From: Yersinia alsatica | GTDB lineage: Bacteria; Pseudomonadota; Gammaproteobacteria; Enterobacterales; Enterobacteriaceae | DNA: 64,000 bases | Assembly (NCBI RefSeq): GCF_902170305.1 | Contig: NZ_CABHWW010000007.1 | Coordinates: 1-64,000 of the forward strand | Direction of reading: 5' to 3' | Shown: in pieces, positions 53,113-63,295 of the stretch | Position numbering within the stretch: position 1 is the first letter of the stretch | Layout: every line of letters begins with the position of its first letter | Made by a program: the position numbers and the translations under genes | The notes under the pieces: model-generated | The model's database searches: none | Seen by the model: the letters and a program-made list of their open reading frames with translations, nothing else | Told to the model about the DNA's origin: nothing

Positions 53113-53775
53113 TTACTCACGGCGAATTTTACGGGCAAATAAATTCCCCAATGATTGGATTAACTGCACGGTAATAATTAATACAATGGCGGTGGTCACC
53201 GTTACGAAAGTATCAAAGCGCTGATAGCCATAAGTGATAGCCAAATCACCAATCCCGCCGCCCCCCACAGTACCGGCCATCGCTGTCGCGCCAATTAAAC
53301 CAATGGTTGCTGTGGTCAGCGCCAATATAAGTGATGAAAGTGCCTCTGGTAGCAAAAAATACCAAATAGCTTGTAGCGGAGTGGCTCCCATCGATTTTGC
53401 TGCTTCCAGAATTCCGGGGTTAACATCCAGCAATGAGTTTTCTACTAGCCGACCAATATAAGGCGCAATAAAGATAATCAGCGGCACAATCGCTCCCGGC
53501 GTCCCGATGGTGGTATTCACAATCAGGCGAGTGAGAGGGATGATAGCCACCATCAAAATGATAAAGGGCAGGGATCGGATGATATTGATAATAGGGTTAA
53601 GAATATTGTAGAAAACACGATTCTTAATTAGCCCTCCCGGGCGGGTCACGACCAGTAAAATACCCAAAGGAATACCAATAAGAGAACCGATCACCAATGA
53701 AATACTGACCATCACCAAAGTGTCATGCAGTGCTTGGATAAATTGCTCCAGAGTAATAGCGGTTTCGATCATCAA
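53113..53775 (-). CDS. Methionine-type ABC transporter permease (MetI family)
   Basis: A 220-residue permease with five membrane segments, the usual MetI size. Family segments are GIPLGILLVVTRPGG and the ATPase-contact loop EAAKSMGATPLQAIWYFLLP. It overlaps the ATPase gene by 4 nt. It is the last gene of a three-gene importer operon, a paralogue of the standard metNIQ, which I would expect elsewhere in the genome. Confidence 0.92.
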   Translation of the reverse strand: MMIETAITLEQFIQALHDTLVMVSISLVIGSLIGIPLGILLVVTRPGGLIKNRVFYNILNPIINIIRSLPFIILMVAIIPLTRLIVNTTIGTPGAIVPLIIFIAPYIGRLVENSLLDVNPGILEAAKSMGATPLQAIWYFLLPEALSSLILALTTATIGLIGATAMAGTVGGGGIGDLAITYGYQRFDTFVTVTTAIVLIITVQLIQSLGNLFARKIRRE

Positions 53776-54788
53776 TTTATTTCCTGTATATCAATTCCGG
53801 TTTCCGCCAGATAAGCGACGGCGCTATCAATCCGGTGGTCCTCACCGGTTAATAGCAGCACCATATGGCCCAGCGTGGTGTCCTGTATCTCTGACATGTT
53901 GGCAAATAGGATATTGACGCCAACATCATATTGCTTGATTAACTGATTGATAACCGGCTGTGTGGCGATATTCCCCATAAAGGCTAGCCTGAATTGACGC
54001 CCGGCATGGCTCTTATCCAGCAGCTTTTTCACACTCTCCGGTAAGCTGTCTTTTATTACGGTACGAACAAAATTAATCGTGGTGGGATGAGTTGGATGGC
54101 CGAAAACCGTTAATACTGAACCCTGTTCAATAATTTGGCCATTTTCCATAACAGCCACTTTATTGCATATTTTTTGAATGACTGACATCTCATGAGTAAT
54201 TAGCAGCACGGTAATATTGTATTGCTGATTAATCTTCTTCAGTAATAACAATATTTGGGCGGTAGTTTGCGGGTCCAGTGATGATGTGGCTTCATCGCAC
54301 AATAGAATTGAGGGATTGGTTGCCAGCGCGCGTGCAATACCGACCCGCTGCTTCTGACCGCCTGATAGCTCATTAGGAAAGCTATGACTTTTATCTCCCA
54401 GCCCGACGAAATCCAGTAGTTCAGCCACCCGCTGTTGAATGAATTTTTTGTTTTTTCCTAATAAAATAAGTGGCATAGCGACATTCTTAAAAACTGTCTT
54501 TGATTCCAGTAAATTAAAGTTCTGGAATATCATGCCAATGTTCTTTTTCAGCAGCCTAAGCTGTTCAGAACTAAAGTCATGCAAATTCTTCCCATCAATC
54601 ACGACATTTCCCGAGGTTGGACTTTCCAGGGCGTTGACCATCCGCAGTAATGTACTTTTTCCCGCTCCGCTGTAACCGATGATGCCAAATATATCGCCAT
54701 CGTCGATGGTTAAACTGACATTATTAAGTGCCTGGAGTTTGATATCTTTACGTTCAAAGGTTTTGAAAATATGCTGAAGCTCAATCAT
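53772..54788 (-). CDS. Methionine-type ABC transporter ATP-binding protein (MetN family)
   Basis: A 338-residue ATPase. Walker A is GYSGAGKSTLLRM (about residue 36), signature LSGGQKQRVGIARAL and Walker B SILLCDEATSSLDP. The C-terminal NIL domain (about 265-338, RLAFMGNIATQPVINQLIKQ) is the ligand-sensing part that inhibits uptake in MetN. It therefore probably responds to methionine or a derivative. It lies 12 nt after the binding-protein gene. Confidence 0.93.
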   Translation of the reverse strand: MIELQHIFKTFERKDIKLQALNNVSLTIDDGDIFGIIGYSGAGKSTLLRMVNALESPTSGNVVIDGKNLHDFSSEQLRLLKKNIGMIFQNFNLLESKTVFKNVAMPLILLGKNKKFIQQRVAELLDFVGLGDKSHSFPNELSGGQKQRVGIARALATNPSILLCDEATSSLDPQTTAQILLLLKKINQQYNITVLLITHEMSVIQKICNKVAVMENGQIIEQGSVLTVFGHPTHPTTINFVRTVIKDSLPESVKKLLDKSHAGRQFRLAFMGNIATQPVINQLIKQYDVGVNILFANMSEIQDTTLGHMVLLLTGEDHRIDSAVAYLAETGIDIQEIN

Positions 54789-54800
54789 CAGGTTATTCCA

Positions 54801-55613
54801 CTATTTCAGATAATCAGGCAGCATATAACCGGCATACTTTTCGTTTTCCAGAATGTATTTTTTGAATTCAGGTGAGTGATAGCCAGCAATAATATCTTTG
54901 GCAAACTCTGCATTCTTATTTTTTCCGGCAACAGTGACCACATTAACAAATTGAGTGGTGGGTTTTTCAAGTTGCAGGGCAGAAGTGAGCTTTATGCCAT
55001 TAGAGACTGCAAAATTGCCTTGAATAGCACCAAAATCGACATCAGGCAACGCTCTGACTTGCTGAGCATTATCCATTTCTTTGATGACTAAATGGTGCGG
55101 ATTTTCTGTAATATCCTTTTGCGAGAAAGTCACTGGATCAATCTTTTCCTTTAATTTTATCCAACCAATAGATTGCAGTAAAAGTGCTGCACGGTATTCA
55201 TTTGATGGCTGGTTAGGAACTGAAATCCACGCGCCCTCCTTGGGTTTATCCTCCTTTTGGTGCTTAGCTGAATACAGCCCCATTGGCGGGGTTGGTACCT
55301 GAACAATACCCGTGTTATCAATGCGTAGCCGATCATTTATTGCTTGTAGATAAATCGGGTGCTGCATGATATTCCCATCAATCTCACCGGTGCTGACGGC
55401 ATTATTTACCTGAATACCATCATTGAAATCTTTATATTCAATACTGTATCCTTTCTTTATTAAATAAGGCGCCACACCGTGCTCAAATTGTTCTTTATAG
55501 GGACCGGGATTAAACCCCAGTTTAATGATTTTCTTCTCTTCGCTATGGGCATTCACTGAGGTTAAAATAATTAAACTGAATAGTGGTATCACCAATGAGC
55601 GCATCTTCATCAT
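54801..55613 (-). CDS. NlpA/MetQ-family substrate-binding protein without lipobox
   Basis: A 270-residue protein of the Lipoprotein_9 family (KLGFNPGPYKEQFEHGVAPY, PNQPSNEYRAALLLQSIGWI). A signal peptide of about 22 residues ends SVNAHS and contains no cysteine; indeed the whole protein has none. Unlike MetQ it is therefore not lipid-anchored and should be a soluble periplasmic protein. Methionine, its D-isomer or related compounds are candidate substrates. The start ATG 55613 follows AGGGAAATT. The 271-bp upstream gap holds its promoter. Confidence 0.9.
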   Translation of the reverse strand: MMKMRSLVIPLFSLIILTSVNAHSEEKKIIKLGFNPGPYKEQFEHGVAPYLIKKGYSIEYKDFNDGIQVNNAVSTGEIDGNIMQHPIYLQAINDRLRIDNTGIVQVPTPPMGLYSAKHQKEDKPKEGAWISVPNQPSNEYRAALLLQSIGWIKLKEKIDPVTFSQKDITENPHHLVIKEMDNAQQVRALPDVDFGAIQGNFAVSNGIKLTSALQLEKPTTQFVNVVTVAGKNKNAEFAKDIIAGYHSPEFKKYILENEKYAGYMLPDYLK

Positions 55614-55832
55614 AATTTCCCTGTATAATTATATTTAAATAAGAACTTATTTTTTTGCAGGCTGGGCTATTCTGTTAGCGATAAACTGAATAACTAAGAA
55701 TGAAATTATTCAAACATTGCCGGGATGATCCGTAAACGAAGAAAATGACCTTAGCTTATCCACTATGGGTATAAGAGATTTGTGATTGGGTATTAGAAGA
55801 GTATAACGAAAGGCAATAATGAGAGAGTGAGT

Positions 55833-55863
55833 AACCCGCTGTACAGGGCACAGCGGGTTTTCT
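55833..55863. terminator. Terminator-like hairpin downstream of fabV
   Basis: AACCCGCTG and CAGCGGGTT form a 9-bp stem around TACAGGGCA, 26 nt after the fabV stop. The T run (TTTT) is on the plus strand; on the minus strand the tail is not T-rich, so efficiency for fabV is uncertain. Confidence 0.6.
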
Positions 55864-55884
55864 GATAATAAAGCTTGAAGTTAA

Positions 55885-57084
55885 TTAGCCCTGAATCAGA
55901 TTAGGGATTTTTACCGCAGGATTAACATCAGCCTCATAATCAACGCCATCAACAGCAAAACCGAACAGATTTAAGAACTCGGTCTTATAACCAGTGAAAT
56001 CGGTCAACTGGTAAATATTGTCGTTGGTGACTTGGTCCCACAGCTGCTGTACCTGGTTTTGCACTTCAGGATCAAGCTCTTTGTAGTCAGCGCGCAGACG
56101 ACCTTCTTGATCCATATGTGGCGCATTGCCACACAGGCTGTCTTTATACAGTGAATACACCTGCTCGATACAACCTTCGTGAGTCCCTTTCTCTTTCATC
56201 ACTTTGAATAACAGTGACAGATACAGCGGCATCATTGGAATGGCGGAGCTGGCCTGAGTCACCACCGCTTTTAGTACTGAAACCCGAGCATCGCCGCCGC
56301 CATGGGCAGATAAGCTATCGCGAATAGTCAGAACTTTTTGGTCCAGATCCTTCTTGGCTGCGCCAATGGAGCCGTTCCAATAGATATCATGGGTAATTTT
56401 TTCGCCCAGATAGGTAAAGGCGGTTGTTTGCGCACCTTCAGCCAGCACGCCAGCCTCTAGCAGTGCATCAATCCACATCTGCCAGTCTTCGCCGCCCATG
56501 ACGGCTACGGTATTGTCGATCTCAGCCTGAGTTGCTGGTTGCAGCACTGCTTCTTTGATCACTTCTTTATCAGTATCAAGACCACGGAACTTCACTTCAT
56601 GACCGATTGGTTTCAGTGTGGAGTTAAACACTTCACCGGTTTTCGGATGAGTACGGCGTGGTGAGGCCAGGCTGTAGATAACCTGATCAACCTGACCCAA
56701 GTCTTGCTTGATAGCTTCGATAGTCAGGCGCTTAATTTCATCAGAGAAAGCATCGCCATTGATACTTTTCGCATACAGGCCTTTTTGTTCCGCGAATTTG
56801 TGGAACGCGGCACTGTTGTACCAACCAGAGGTACCTGGTTTGCCATCTTCACCAGGACGTTCAAAGAAAACGCCCAGAGTATCGGCACCACAACCAAATG
56901 CTGCTGTAATGCGAGCTGCCAGCCCGTATCCAGTTGACGCACCAATCACTAATACTCGTTTTGGGCCATTAGCGATTGCGCCTTCTGCGGTGACGTAGTC
57001 GATTTGCTTTTTGACGTTGGCTTCACAGCCCGCCGGATGAGCAGTCACACAGATAAAGCCGCGTACACGTGGTTTTATAATCAT
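55885..57084 (-). CDS. fabV: Trans-2-enoyl-ACP/CoA reductase FabV (NADH)
   Basis: A 399-residue enoyl reductase for the last step of fatty acid elongation. The cofactor motif is [14 protein letters not shown] (about residues 47-60), followed by the catalytic Y-x8-K motif, [13 protein letters not shown] (Tyr near 235). The FabV type is larger than FabI and, in the species tested, tolerates triclosan. FabV of Yersinia pestis has been studied structurally. E. coli lacks the gene at this locus. It lies downstream of mnmE on the same strand, separated by a short ERIC-derived palindrome. Confidence 0.95.
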   Translation of the reverse strand: MIIKPRVRGFICVTAHPAGCEANVKKQIDYVTAEGAIANGPKRVLVIGASTGYGLAARITAAFGCGADTLGVFFERPGEDGKPGTSGWYNSAAFHKFAEQKGLYAKSINGDAFSDEIKRLTIEAIKQDLGQVDQVIYSLASPRRTHPKTGEVFNSTLKPIGHEVKFRGLDTDKEVIKEAVLQPATQAEIDNTVAVMGGEDWQMWIDALLEAGVLAEGAQTTAFTYLGEKITHDIYWNGSIGAAKKDLDQKVLTIRDSLSAHGGGDARVSVLKAVVTQASSAIPMMPLYLSLLFKVMKEKGTHEGCIEQVYSLYKDSLCGNAPHMDQEGRLRADYKELDPEVQNQVQQLWDQVTNDNIYQLTDFTGYKTEFLNLFGFAVDGVDYEADVNPAVKIPNLIQG

Positions 57085-57125
57085 GGATACCTCAATTTAT
57101 AGATAGAGTTAAGTGTTCGAGCGCC

Positions 57126-57189
57126 TATACCCTTTATCCTTGAAAGTGCAGGAGGCTTGCTGCCTGCCACTCTAAGTTCTTTGGGTATA
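57126..57189. repeat. Internally deleted ERIC element between mnmE and fabV
   Basis: 64 bp with perfect terminal inverted repeats TATACCC and GGGTATA, inner GTGCAGGAGGC and TGCCTGCCAC arms, and no central ERIC core. It is the best-preserved short copy in the window. Confidence 0.75.
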
Positions 57190-57258
57190 ATTGTTTAGAC
57201 CCAGAGAGCAAGACTATCAAAATTAGCGATAATCTGTGTTGGCTCTGTGGCGTCACAC

Positions 57259-58623
57259 TCATTTTCCGATACAAAAACTGGAGAAGATGCGCCCCAGTAA
57301 GTCATCCGAGCTAAATTCACCGGTAATTTCACTCAACGATTGTTGTGCTAAACGTAGTTCTTCAGCCAGTAGCTCACCGGCGCGAGCACTTACTAACTGT
57401 TCATGGCCCTGTACCAGATGCTGTGCGGCTGTTTCCAGTGCTTGCAAATGACGGCGACGAGCCAGGAAACCACCTTCTGTATTGCTGGTAAAGCCCATGC
57501 TCTGCTTCAAATGGTTACGCAGCAGGTCAATACCTTCGCCAGTTCGTGCTGATAAGCGGATTAGTGAGTGACCATTCACTTCGGTTAAACCCAAGGTTTC
57601 ACCTGTAATATCGGCTTTATTACGCACCACTGTTATGGGTAACGTTGCAGGTAACCGCGCCATAAATTCTGGCCAGATTGCCGCCGGCTCAGTGGCATCA
57701 GTGGTGGTGCCATCAACCATAAATAGCACGCGATCCGCTTGTTCAATCTCATGCCAGGCCCGTTCGATGCCAATGCGCTCAACTTCGTCGCTGGCTTCAC
57801 GTAATCCTGCGGTATCAATGATATGCAGTGGCATTCCATCGATGTGAATATGTTCTCGCAATACATCACGAGTTGTTCCGGCGATATCAGTGACAATCGC
57901 GGCTTCACGGCCAGCTAACGCATTGAGTAAACTGGATTTACCGGCATTAGGACGGCCAGCAATAACCACTTTCATCCCTTCACGCAATAGACTGCCTTGA
58001 CGGGCTTCTGTGCGTACTTGCTCCAAGTCAGCCATTACGCCGTTTAACTGGCCTTCAATTTTGCCATCAGAAAGGAAATCAATTTCCTCATCCGGGAAGT
58101 CAATGGCAGCTTCGACGTAGATTCGCAAGTGAGTGAGTGCTTCCACCAATTGATGGATTCGGACAGAAAATGCGCCCTGCAATGAATTTACTGCCGAGCG
58201 TGCAGCTTGCTCTGAGCTAGCATCAATCAGGTCCGCAATAGCCTCAGCTTGTGCCAAATCCAGTTTGTCATTTAAGAATGCGCGCTCAGAGAACTCACCG
58301 GGGCGGGCAATCCGCAGCCCTGGAAGGGCCAGAATGCGTTTTAATAGCAAATCCAGTATCACTGGGCCGCCATGACCTTGTAGCTCCAACACGTCTTCGC
58401 CAGTGAAGGAATTCGGGCCGGGAAAATAGAGAGCAATACCTTGGTCCAATGTGCTGCCATCGACATCTTTAAAAGGCAGATAATCTGCATAGCGCGGCTT
58501 GGGTAATTTACCCAACACGGCCTGCGCGACGGTGGCGGCAGCACGACCAGAAACACGTAAAATGCCAACGCCGCCACGGCCAGGGGGCGTTGCTTGTGCC
58601 ACGATAGTGTCAATGGTGCTCAT
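57259..58623 (-). CDS. mnmE: tRNA uridine-5-carboxymethylaminomethyl(34) synthesis GTPase MnmE
   Basis: A 454-residue GTPase, the E. coli length, partner of MnmG in wobble-uridine modification. The N-terminal folate-binding domain starts [20 protein letters not shown]. The inserted G domain has GRPNAGKSS (about residue 223), DIAGTTRD and DTAGLRE. The essential C-terminal FCIGK motif is present. It is the last gene of the rpmH-rnpA-yidD-yidC-mnmE cluster. Confidence 0.98.
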   Translation of the reverse strand: MSTIDTIVAQATPPGRGGVGILRVSGRAAATVAQAVLGKLPKPRYADYLPFKDVDGSTLDQGIALYFPGPNSFTGEDVLELQGHGGPVILDLLLKRILALPGLRIARPGEFSERAFLNDKLDLAQAEAIADLIDASSEQAARSAVNSLQGAFSVRIHQLVEALTHLRIYVEAAIDFPDEEIDFLSDGKIEGQLNGVMADLEQVRTEARQGSLLREGMKVVIAGRPNAGKSSLLNALAGREAAIVTDIAGTTRDVLREHIHIDGMPLHIIDTAGLREASDEVERIGIERAWHEIEQADRVLFMVDGTTTDATEPAAIWPEFMARLPATLPITVVRNKADITGETLGLTEVNGHSLIRLSARTGEGIDLLRNHLKQSMGFTSNTEGGFLARRRHLQALETAAQHLVQGHEQLVSARAGELLAEELRLAQQSLSEITGEFSSDDLLGRIFSSFCIGK

Positions 58624-58640
58624 GGTTATTTCTCTCTTCT

Positions 58641-58669
58641 AAAAGAATAAGGCGGTCATATTGACCGCC
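58641..58669 (-). terminator. Hairpin downstream of yidC
   Basis: On the minus strand GGCGGTCA-ATA-TGACCGCC is an 8-bp stem followed by TTATTCTTTT. It sits just before mnmE and may partly terminate the yidC transcript. Confidence 0.75.
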
Positions 58670-58670
58670 C

Positions 58671-58806
58671 TATACCCTTGGCTCTTGAAGTTGCAGCGTT
58701 CAAATCTGCTCCCGGCAGATTGGTCACCCGAATCACTGACCTGTGCCAGCTCATCGGGAGTCAGTCGTTTGGCGCTTAGCCGTCACTCCAATTACCTTGG
58801 GCATTT
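58671..58806. repeat. ERIC-like element between yidC and mnmE
   Basis: About 135 bp. It starts TATACCCTTGGCTCTTGAAG and continues TTGCAG; it ends ATTACCTTGGGCATTTA. Central pairing involves TCACCCGA and TCATCGGGAG. It shares the ATTACCTTGG end with the copy at 4325-4442, so these two belong to one sub-family. Confidence 0.7.
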
Positions 58807-58812
58807 ATCATA

Positions 58813-60459
58813 TTAAGACGATTTTTTCTTGTCGCGGCTGTGTAAACCACGTTTTTCCAGACCACGATAAATCAACTGCTGTTGCAGGATGGTCACCAGG
58901 TTACTGACGATATAGTACAGTACCAGACCAGCCGGGAACCACAGGAAGAATACAGTGAAGATAACCGGCATAAAGGTCATGATCTTCTGCTGCATCGGGT
59001 CAGTCACGGTAGTCGGTGACATCTTCTGAATGAAGTACATGGTGATACCCATCAGAATTGGCAGAATGTAGTACGGGTCTTGTGCTGACAGGTCATGAAT
59101 CCACAAGATGAATGGCGCATGGCGCAACTCAACAGAACTCATCAACATGTAGTACAACGCCAGGAAGATAGGCATCTGAATGACCAGCGGTAAGCAGCCA
59201 CCCAGTGGGTTAACCTTCTCAGCTTTGTACAGCGCCATCATTTCCTGACTCATACGCTGCTTATCGTCACCGATACGCTCACGCATGGCGGCCAGTTTAG
59301 GCTGCAGCAAACGCATTTTCGCCATCGAGGTGTATTGCGCCTTGGTCAGCGGGTACATGATACCGCGCACGATAAAGGTGATTACAATGATGGAGAAGCC
59401 CCAGTTACCGACAAAGCTGTGGATGAATTTCAACAGTTTGAACAGCGGCTGAGAGATAAACCATAACCAACCATAGTCAACAGTCAGGTCCAAATGTGGC
59501 GCAATGGCTGCCATTTTGTCCTGAATTTCTGGACCAACCCATAAGGTTGCCCCCAGTTGTTTCTGCTCGCCTGGTTGAATGACAACAGGTGCACCTTTAA
59601 AGCCGATGGCAGCCAAACCATTACCCAAATCAGCGGAGTAGAAGGTATTGGTTTCGTTAGCTGCTGGGATCCAGGCGGTTGCAAAATACTGCTGCAACAT
59701 TGCTACCCAGCCACCTTTGGTGGTGATGTCCAGACTTTTGTCTTCGATATCACTAAAGCTATATTTTTTATATTTAGTTTCATCAGAAGAGTAAGCCGCA
59801 CCACGGTAAGTATGCAGCGCAAAGTTATTGCTGCCAGTATCACGGTGTTTAGGCAAGTTGATGCTTTGCTTTAATTGACCAAATAGCGTCAGTTCCAGCG
59901 GAGCTTCAGAGGCGTTTTTAACGTGATAATCGACGCCAATGGCGTAATCATTACGTTTCAGCACGAATGTCTTGGTGAACACAGAGCCGTCTTTGCCGGT
60001 GAAGGTCAATGGAATGCGCAGTTCATCTTGACCATCAGCTAATGCAAAGCTGGTTTGAGCCACTTCGAACAGCGGGCGCTCCCCGTTAGCTGGATTGTCC
60101 GGGCCGCTTTTGCCTGTCAAGCCGCTTTGTGCTTGATAAATGAAAGCTGGGGTGGTTTCCAGTAATTCGAAAGTTTTGTCTGAACCCAGAGCATCCGGGT
60201 AAGCCAGCAGGTTAGCCTGCTCGATGTCACCGCCACGGGTATTAATGGTCAGAGACAGCACATCAGTTTTTACAGTAATCAGTTGACCCTGACCACTGCC
60301 TGGCACAGCCTGGCTTGCTTTATCACCGGTAGCAGTATTCGCAGTCTGTTGCGTGGTCTGAGCGGCTGGTTGAGGACTGTTGTCCACTTGCCAGGCTTGC
60401 CAGATCATGAAAGACACGAACAGCAGAGCGATGAGTAGAAGATTGCGTTGCGAATCCAT
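58813..60459 (-). CDS. yidC: Membrane protein insertase YidC
   Basis: A 548-residue insertase, the E. coli length. An N-terminal membrane helix (about 5-20) is followed by a low-complexity Gln/Thr segment and a large periplasmic beta-sandwich (about 60-330). Five C-terminal membrane helices (about 350-540) hold the hydrophilic groove Arg in [21 protein letters not shown] basic tail, [14 protein letters not shown] in part, closes it. It inserts proteins such as AtpE and AtpB, encoded in this window. It starts 2 nt after yidD. Confidence 0.98.
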   Translation of the reverse strand: MDSQRNLLLIALLFVSFMIWQAWQVDNSPQPAAQTTQQTANTATGDKASQAVPGSGQGQLITVKTDVLSLTINTRGGDIEQANLLAYPDALGSDKTFELLETTPAFIYQAQSGLTGKSGPDNPANGERPLFEVAQTSFALADGQDELRIPLTFTGKDGSVFTKTFVLKRNDYAIGVDYHVKNASEAPLELTLFGQLKQSINLPKHRDTGSNNFALHTYRGAAYSSDETKYKKYSFSDIEDKSLDITTKGGWVAMLQQYFATAWIPAANETNTFYSADLGNGLAAIGFKGAPVVIQPGEQKQLGATLWVGPEIQDKMAAIAPHLDLTVDYGWLWFISQPLFKLLKFIHSFVGNWGFSIIVITFIVRGIMYPLTKAQYTSMAKMRLLQPKLAAMRERIGDDKQRMSQEMMALYKAEKVNPLGGCLPLVIQMPIFLALYYMLMSSVELRHAPFILWIHDLSAQDPYYILPILMGITMYFIQKMSPTTVTDPMQQKIMTFMPVIFTVFFLWFPAGLVLYYIVSNLVTILQQQLIYRGLEKRGLHSRDKKKSS

Positions 60460-60461
60460 CG

Positions 60462-60719
60462 TTAGTGTTCTCTGTTATCGTCGGGTTTCGGCGGCACGGG
60501 ATCATCGCCACCTGGGTTCAAAGGGTGGCATTTTAATACGCGTTTCAGTGTTAACCAACTGCCTTTTATCATACCAAACCGGCTCAATGCCTCAATTCCG
60601 TAATGAGAGCATGTCGGATGGAAACGACAACGCGGCCCCAACAGCGGACTAATCACGAGCTGATAGCCCCTGATTAGCCCGATCAGGATGCGGGAGCCTG
60701 GCGACAGTGGCGACGCCAT
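60462..60719 (-). CDS. yidD: Membrane protein insertion efficiency factor YidD
   Basis: An 85-residue protein, the E. coli length, with an amphipathic N-terminal helix and the conserved Cys-containing core [17 protein letters not shown] followed by [12 protein letters not shown]. It aids YidC-dependent insertion. Its first 37 nt overlap the rnpA 3' end in another frame, the arrangement known in enterics. Confidence 0.94.
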   Translation of the reverse strand: MASPLSPGSRILIGLIRGYQLVISPLLGPRCRFHPTCSHYGIEALSRFGMIKGSWLTLKRVLKCHPLNPGGDDPVPPKPDDNREH

Positions 60720-61042
60720 AATTTTTCCAAAGCTTCCGTCAACGCACGGTTATCGAGGTCAGCCACACCTTTTTTCACCAAAACGACAAAATCCATTGAT
60801 GGCAAAGTATGCTGATGCAAGCGGAAGCTTTCGCGTGTTAAGCGCTTTATCCGATTACGTTCATGAGCACGTTTGACATGTTTTTTGGCGACGGTGAGAC
60901 CAATGCGGGGATGCCCCAGCTCGTTCAGGCGGCCGAGGATGGTGATTTGCGGCGTGCCAGCCCGTTGTGGCTGCTGGAAGACGAAAGTAAAATGACTGGG
61001 AGTTAACAAACGTAACTCCCTAGGAAATGCTAGCTTAACCAC
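60683..61042 (-). CDS. rnpA: Ribonuclease P protein component
   Basis: A 119-residue basic protein, the E. coli length, that helps the RNase P RNA bind pre-tRNA leaders. The RNR motif region is [20 protein letters not shown] (about residues 53-72). The start is GTG 61042, as in E. coli, 18 nt after rpmH. Confidence 0.96.
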   Translation of the reverse strand: MVKLAFPRELRLLTPSHFTFVFQQPQRAGTPQITILGRLNELGHPRIGLTVAKKHVKRAHERNRIKRLTRESFRLHQHTLPSMDFVVLVKKGVADLDNRALTEALEKLWRRHCRQAPAS

Positions 61043-61060
61043 TTAGATGGTTAGCTTTTA

Positions 61061-61213
<153 letters not shown>

Positions 61214-61305
61214 CTAAACTTAAAATAATTACTGATTCAGTAAACGCGTTTGGCTGCTCGGAGTGAAGACACCGACGCCTCAATCGCAACATATAAAGAA
61301 GCGGG

Positions 61306-61334
61306 ATTGTAATAATTGTACAGTCCTGAGTCAA
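61306..61334 (-). promoter_or_regulatory. rpmH promoter
   Basis: On the minus strand TTGACT (61329-61334), a 17-bp spacer and TACAAT (61306-61311), about 100 bp before rpmH. Near-consensus sigma-70 promoter. Confidence 0.8.
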
Positions 61335-61902
61335 TTGACATTGCGTCCGCCCGCACAGAATTCTGTATCGGGAGTTTACCAAGAGCCTGTCCGTGTTCAC
61401 CGCTGGTTTCTTTTTGGCCAAGACCATCAAGAGATCAGGCATCACACGTAGGGCTGAGGATTATACGGACTCCCGGATAAATCGCAAGGATCGCCGCGTG
61501 ATCCTTAAAAGATTAATGAGGATCAGTTGACTGAAAAGGGGAAGGCGATTCCAGTATAATCTGAAATATTTCGGGATCATTGACGATGAAGGGCACGAAA
61601 AGCTGTGCGCTAGGTTACACTCCCGACAGAAGTTATGCCCTGTGGATAAAAAGGATCTAATCTGTGAGGAAGGGGAGGATCTATTGCTCCTTTTGCGCTA
61701 TGATCCGCCATTCCGATCGCATCCGCTACTCTGGGATCACTACTCCGGGATCGTGGGGGGATGTGAGTCGTAAAAACAACCGAAAAACGGTTCGCATGTC
61801 ACTTTGGCTTGCTACAGGCCATATTGGCGTGTGTCAAAAACGATGAGTTACAAAAAATCCTGATTTCTTTCTTTTATTGATCTTGTTCGAGTGGAGTCCG
61901 CC
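61335..61902. promoter_or_regulatory. dnaA upstream control region
   Basis: About 570 bp between the rpmH promoter and dnaA, rich in GATC sites. A perfect DnaA box (TTATCCACA on the minus strand) lies at 61641-61649, about 255 bp before dnaA; in E. coli the equivalent box sits between dnaA promoters P1 and P2 and mediates autorepression. Candidate core elements (TTGACT near 61529, TATAAT near 61555) are too far apart (22 bp) to pair with confidence. No gene is apparent. Confidence 0.6.
61641..61649 (-). promoter_or_regulatory. DnaA box upstream of dnaA
   Basis: Perfect TTATCCACA on the minus strand; candidate autorepression site. Confidence 0.85.
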
Positions 61903-63291
61903 GTGTCACTTTCGCTTTGGCAGCAGTGTCTTGCCCGATTGCAGGATGAGTTACCTGCCACAGAATTTAGTATGTGGATACGCCCCCTACAGGCGGAACT
62001 GAGTGACAATACTCTGGCGCTTTACGCACCTAATCGTTTTGTACTGGACTGGGTCCGTGATAAGTACTTAAACAATATCAATGGCTTGCTTAATGATTTT
62101 TGTGGCACCGAGGTTCCTTTACTCCGTTTTGAAGTTGGGAGTAAACCTGCGGTAAGAGCACACAGTCATCCAGTTACAGCCAGTGTTAGCGCGCCTGTTG
62201 CTCCGGTTACCCGCAGCGCACCCGTGCGTCCGAGTTGGGACAGTTCGCCTGCTCAGCCTGAACTTTCTTATCGTTCGAATGTGAACCCTAAGCACACATT
62301 TGATAACTTTGTGGAAGGTAAATCTAACCAACTGGCCCGTGCTGCGGCGCGTCAGGTTGCTGATAATCCGGGTGGTGCATATAACCCTCTATTCCTTTAT
62401 GGCGGAACAGGCTTGGGTAAAACTCACCTGTTACATGCTGTGGGGAATGGCATCATGGCCCGTAAGGCCAATGCCAAAGTGGTTTACATGCATTCGGAGC
62501 GTTTTGTGCAAGACATGGTTAAAGCCTTGCAAAACAACGCAATAGAAGAATTTAAGCGCTATTATCGTTCGGTTGATGCATTATTAATCGATGATATTCA
62601 GTTCTTTGCCAATAAAGAGCGTTCTCAGGAAGAGTTTTTCCACACCTTTAATGCCTTGCTGGAAGGCAATCAGCAGATCATTTTGACCTCAGATCGCTAT
62701 CCAAAAGAGATCAATGGGGTAGAAGATCGTCTGAAATCGCGTTTTGGCTGGGGCCTGACGGTGGCAATTGAGCCTCCAGAGCTGGAAACCCGCGTCGCGA
62801 TACTGATGAAAAAAGCGGATGAAAATGATATTCGCTTGCCGGGTGAGGTTGCGTTCTTTATTGCCAAGCGTCTGCGTTCCAACGTTCGTGAGCTGGAAGG
62901 GGCATTGAATCGTGTGATCGCCAATGCCAATTTTACAGGGCGGGCAATCACCATTGATTTTGTTCGTGAAGCTCTGCGTGACTTACTGGCATTGCAGGAA
63001 AAGCTGGTTACTATCGATAATATTCAAAAGACGGTTGCTGAATATTATAAAATTAAGGTCGCTGACCTGCTCTCCAAACGGCGTTCCCGTTCGGTAGCCC
63101 GTCCACGCCAAATGGCGATGGCGCTGGCGAAAGAGTTAACCAACCACAGCCTGCCTGAAATCGGCGATGCGTTTGGTGGCCGCGACCATACCACGGTGTT
63201 GCATGCTTGCCGCAAGATTGAGCAATTGCGTGAAGAAAGTCACGACATCAAAGAAGATTTCTCTAACTTAATCAGAACATTATCCTCCTAG
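61903..63291 (+). CDS. dnaA: Chromosomal replication initiator protein DnaA
   Basis: A 462-residue AAA+ initiator (E. coli 467). Domain I starts [20 protein letters not shown], and a variable proline/serine linker is domain II (about 85-130). Walker [14 protein letters not shown] and Walker [10 protein letters not shown] lie in domain III. The DNA-binding signature [18 protein letters not shown] is in domain IV. The start is GTG 61903, as in E. coli; an in-frame GTG at 61891 is less likely. It binds the boxes listed in oriC, 41 kb to the left. Confidence 0.98.
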   Translation: MSLSLWQQCLARLQDELPATEFSMWIRPLQAELSDNTLALYAPNRFVLDWVRDKYLNNINGLLNDFCGTEVPLLRFEVGSKPAVRAHSHPVTASVSAPVAPVTRSAPVRPSWDSSPAQPELSYRSNVNPKHTFDNFVEGKSNQLARAAARQVADNPGGAYNPLFLYGGTGLGKTHLLHAVGNGIMARKANAKVVYMHSERFVQDMVKALQNNAIEEFKRYYRSVDALLIDDIQFFANKERSQEEFFHTFNALLEGNQQIILTSDRYPKEINGVEDRLKSRFGWGLTVAIEPPELETRVAILMKKADENDIRLPGEVAFFIAKRLRSNVRELEGALNRVIANANFTGRAITIDFVREALRDLLALQEKLVTIDNIQKTVAEYYKIKVADLLSKRRSRSVARPRQMAMALAKELTNHSLPEIGDAFGGRDHTTVLHACRKIEQLREESHDIKEDFSNLIRTLSS

Positions 63292-63295
63292 CGCT

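Noticed and set aside
61529-61561. dnaA promoter from TTGACT and TATAAT
   Set aside because: The spacer is about 22 bp, too long for sigma-70; each box may belong to other elements.
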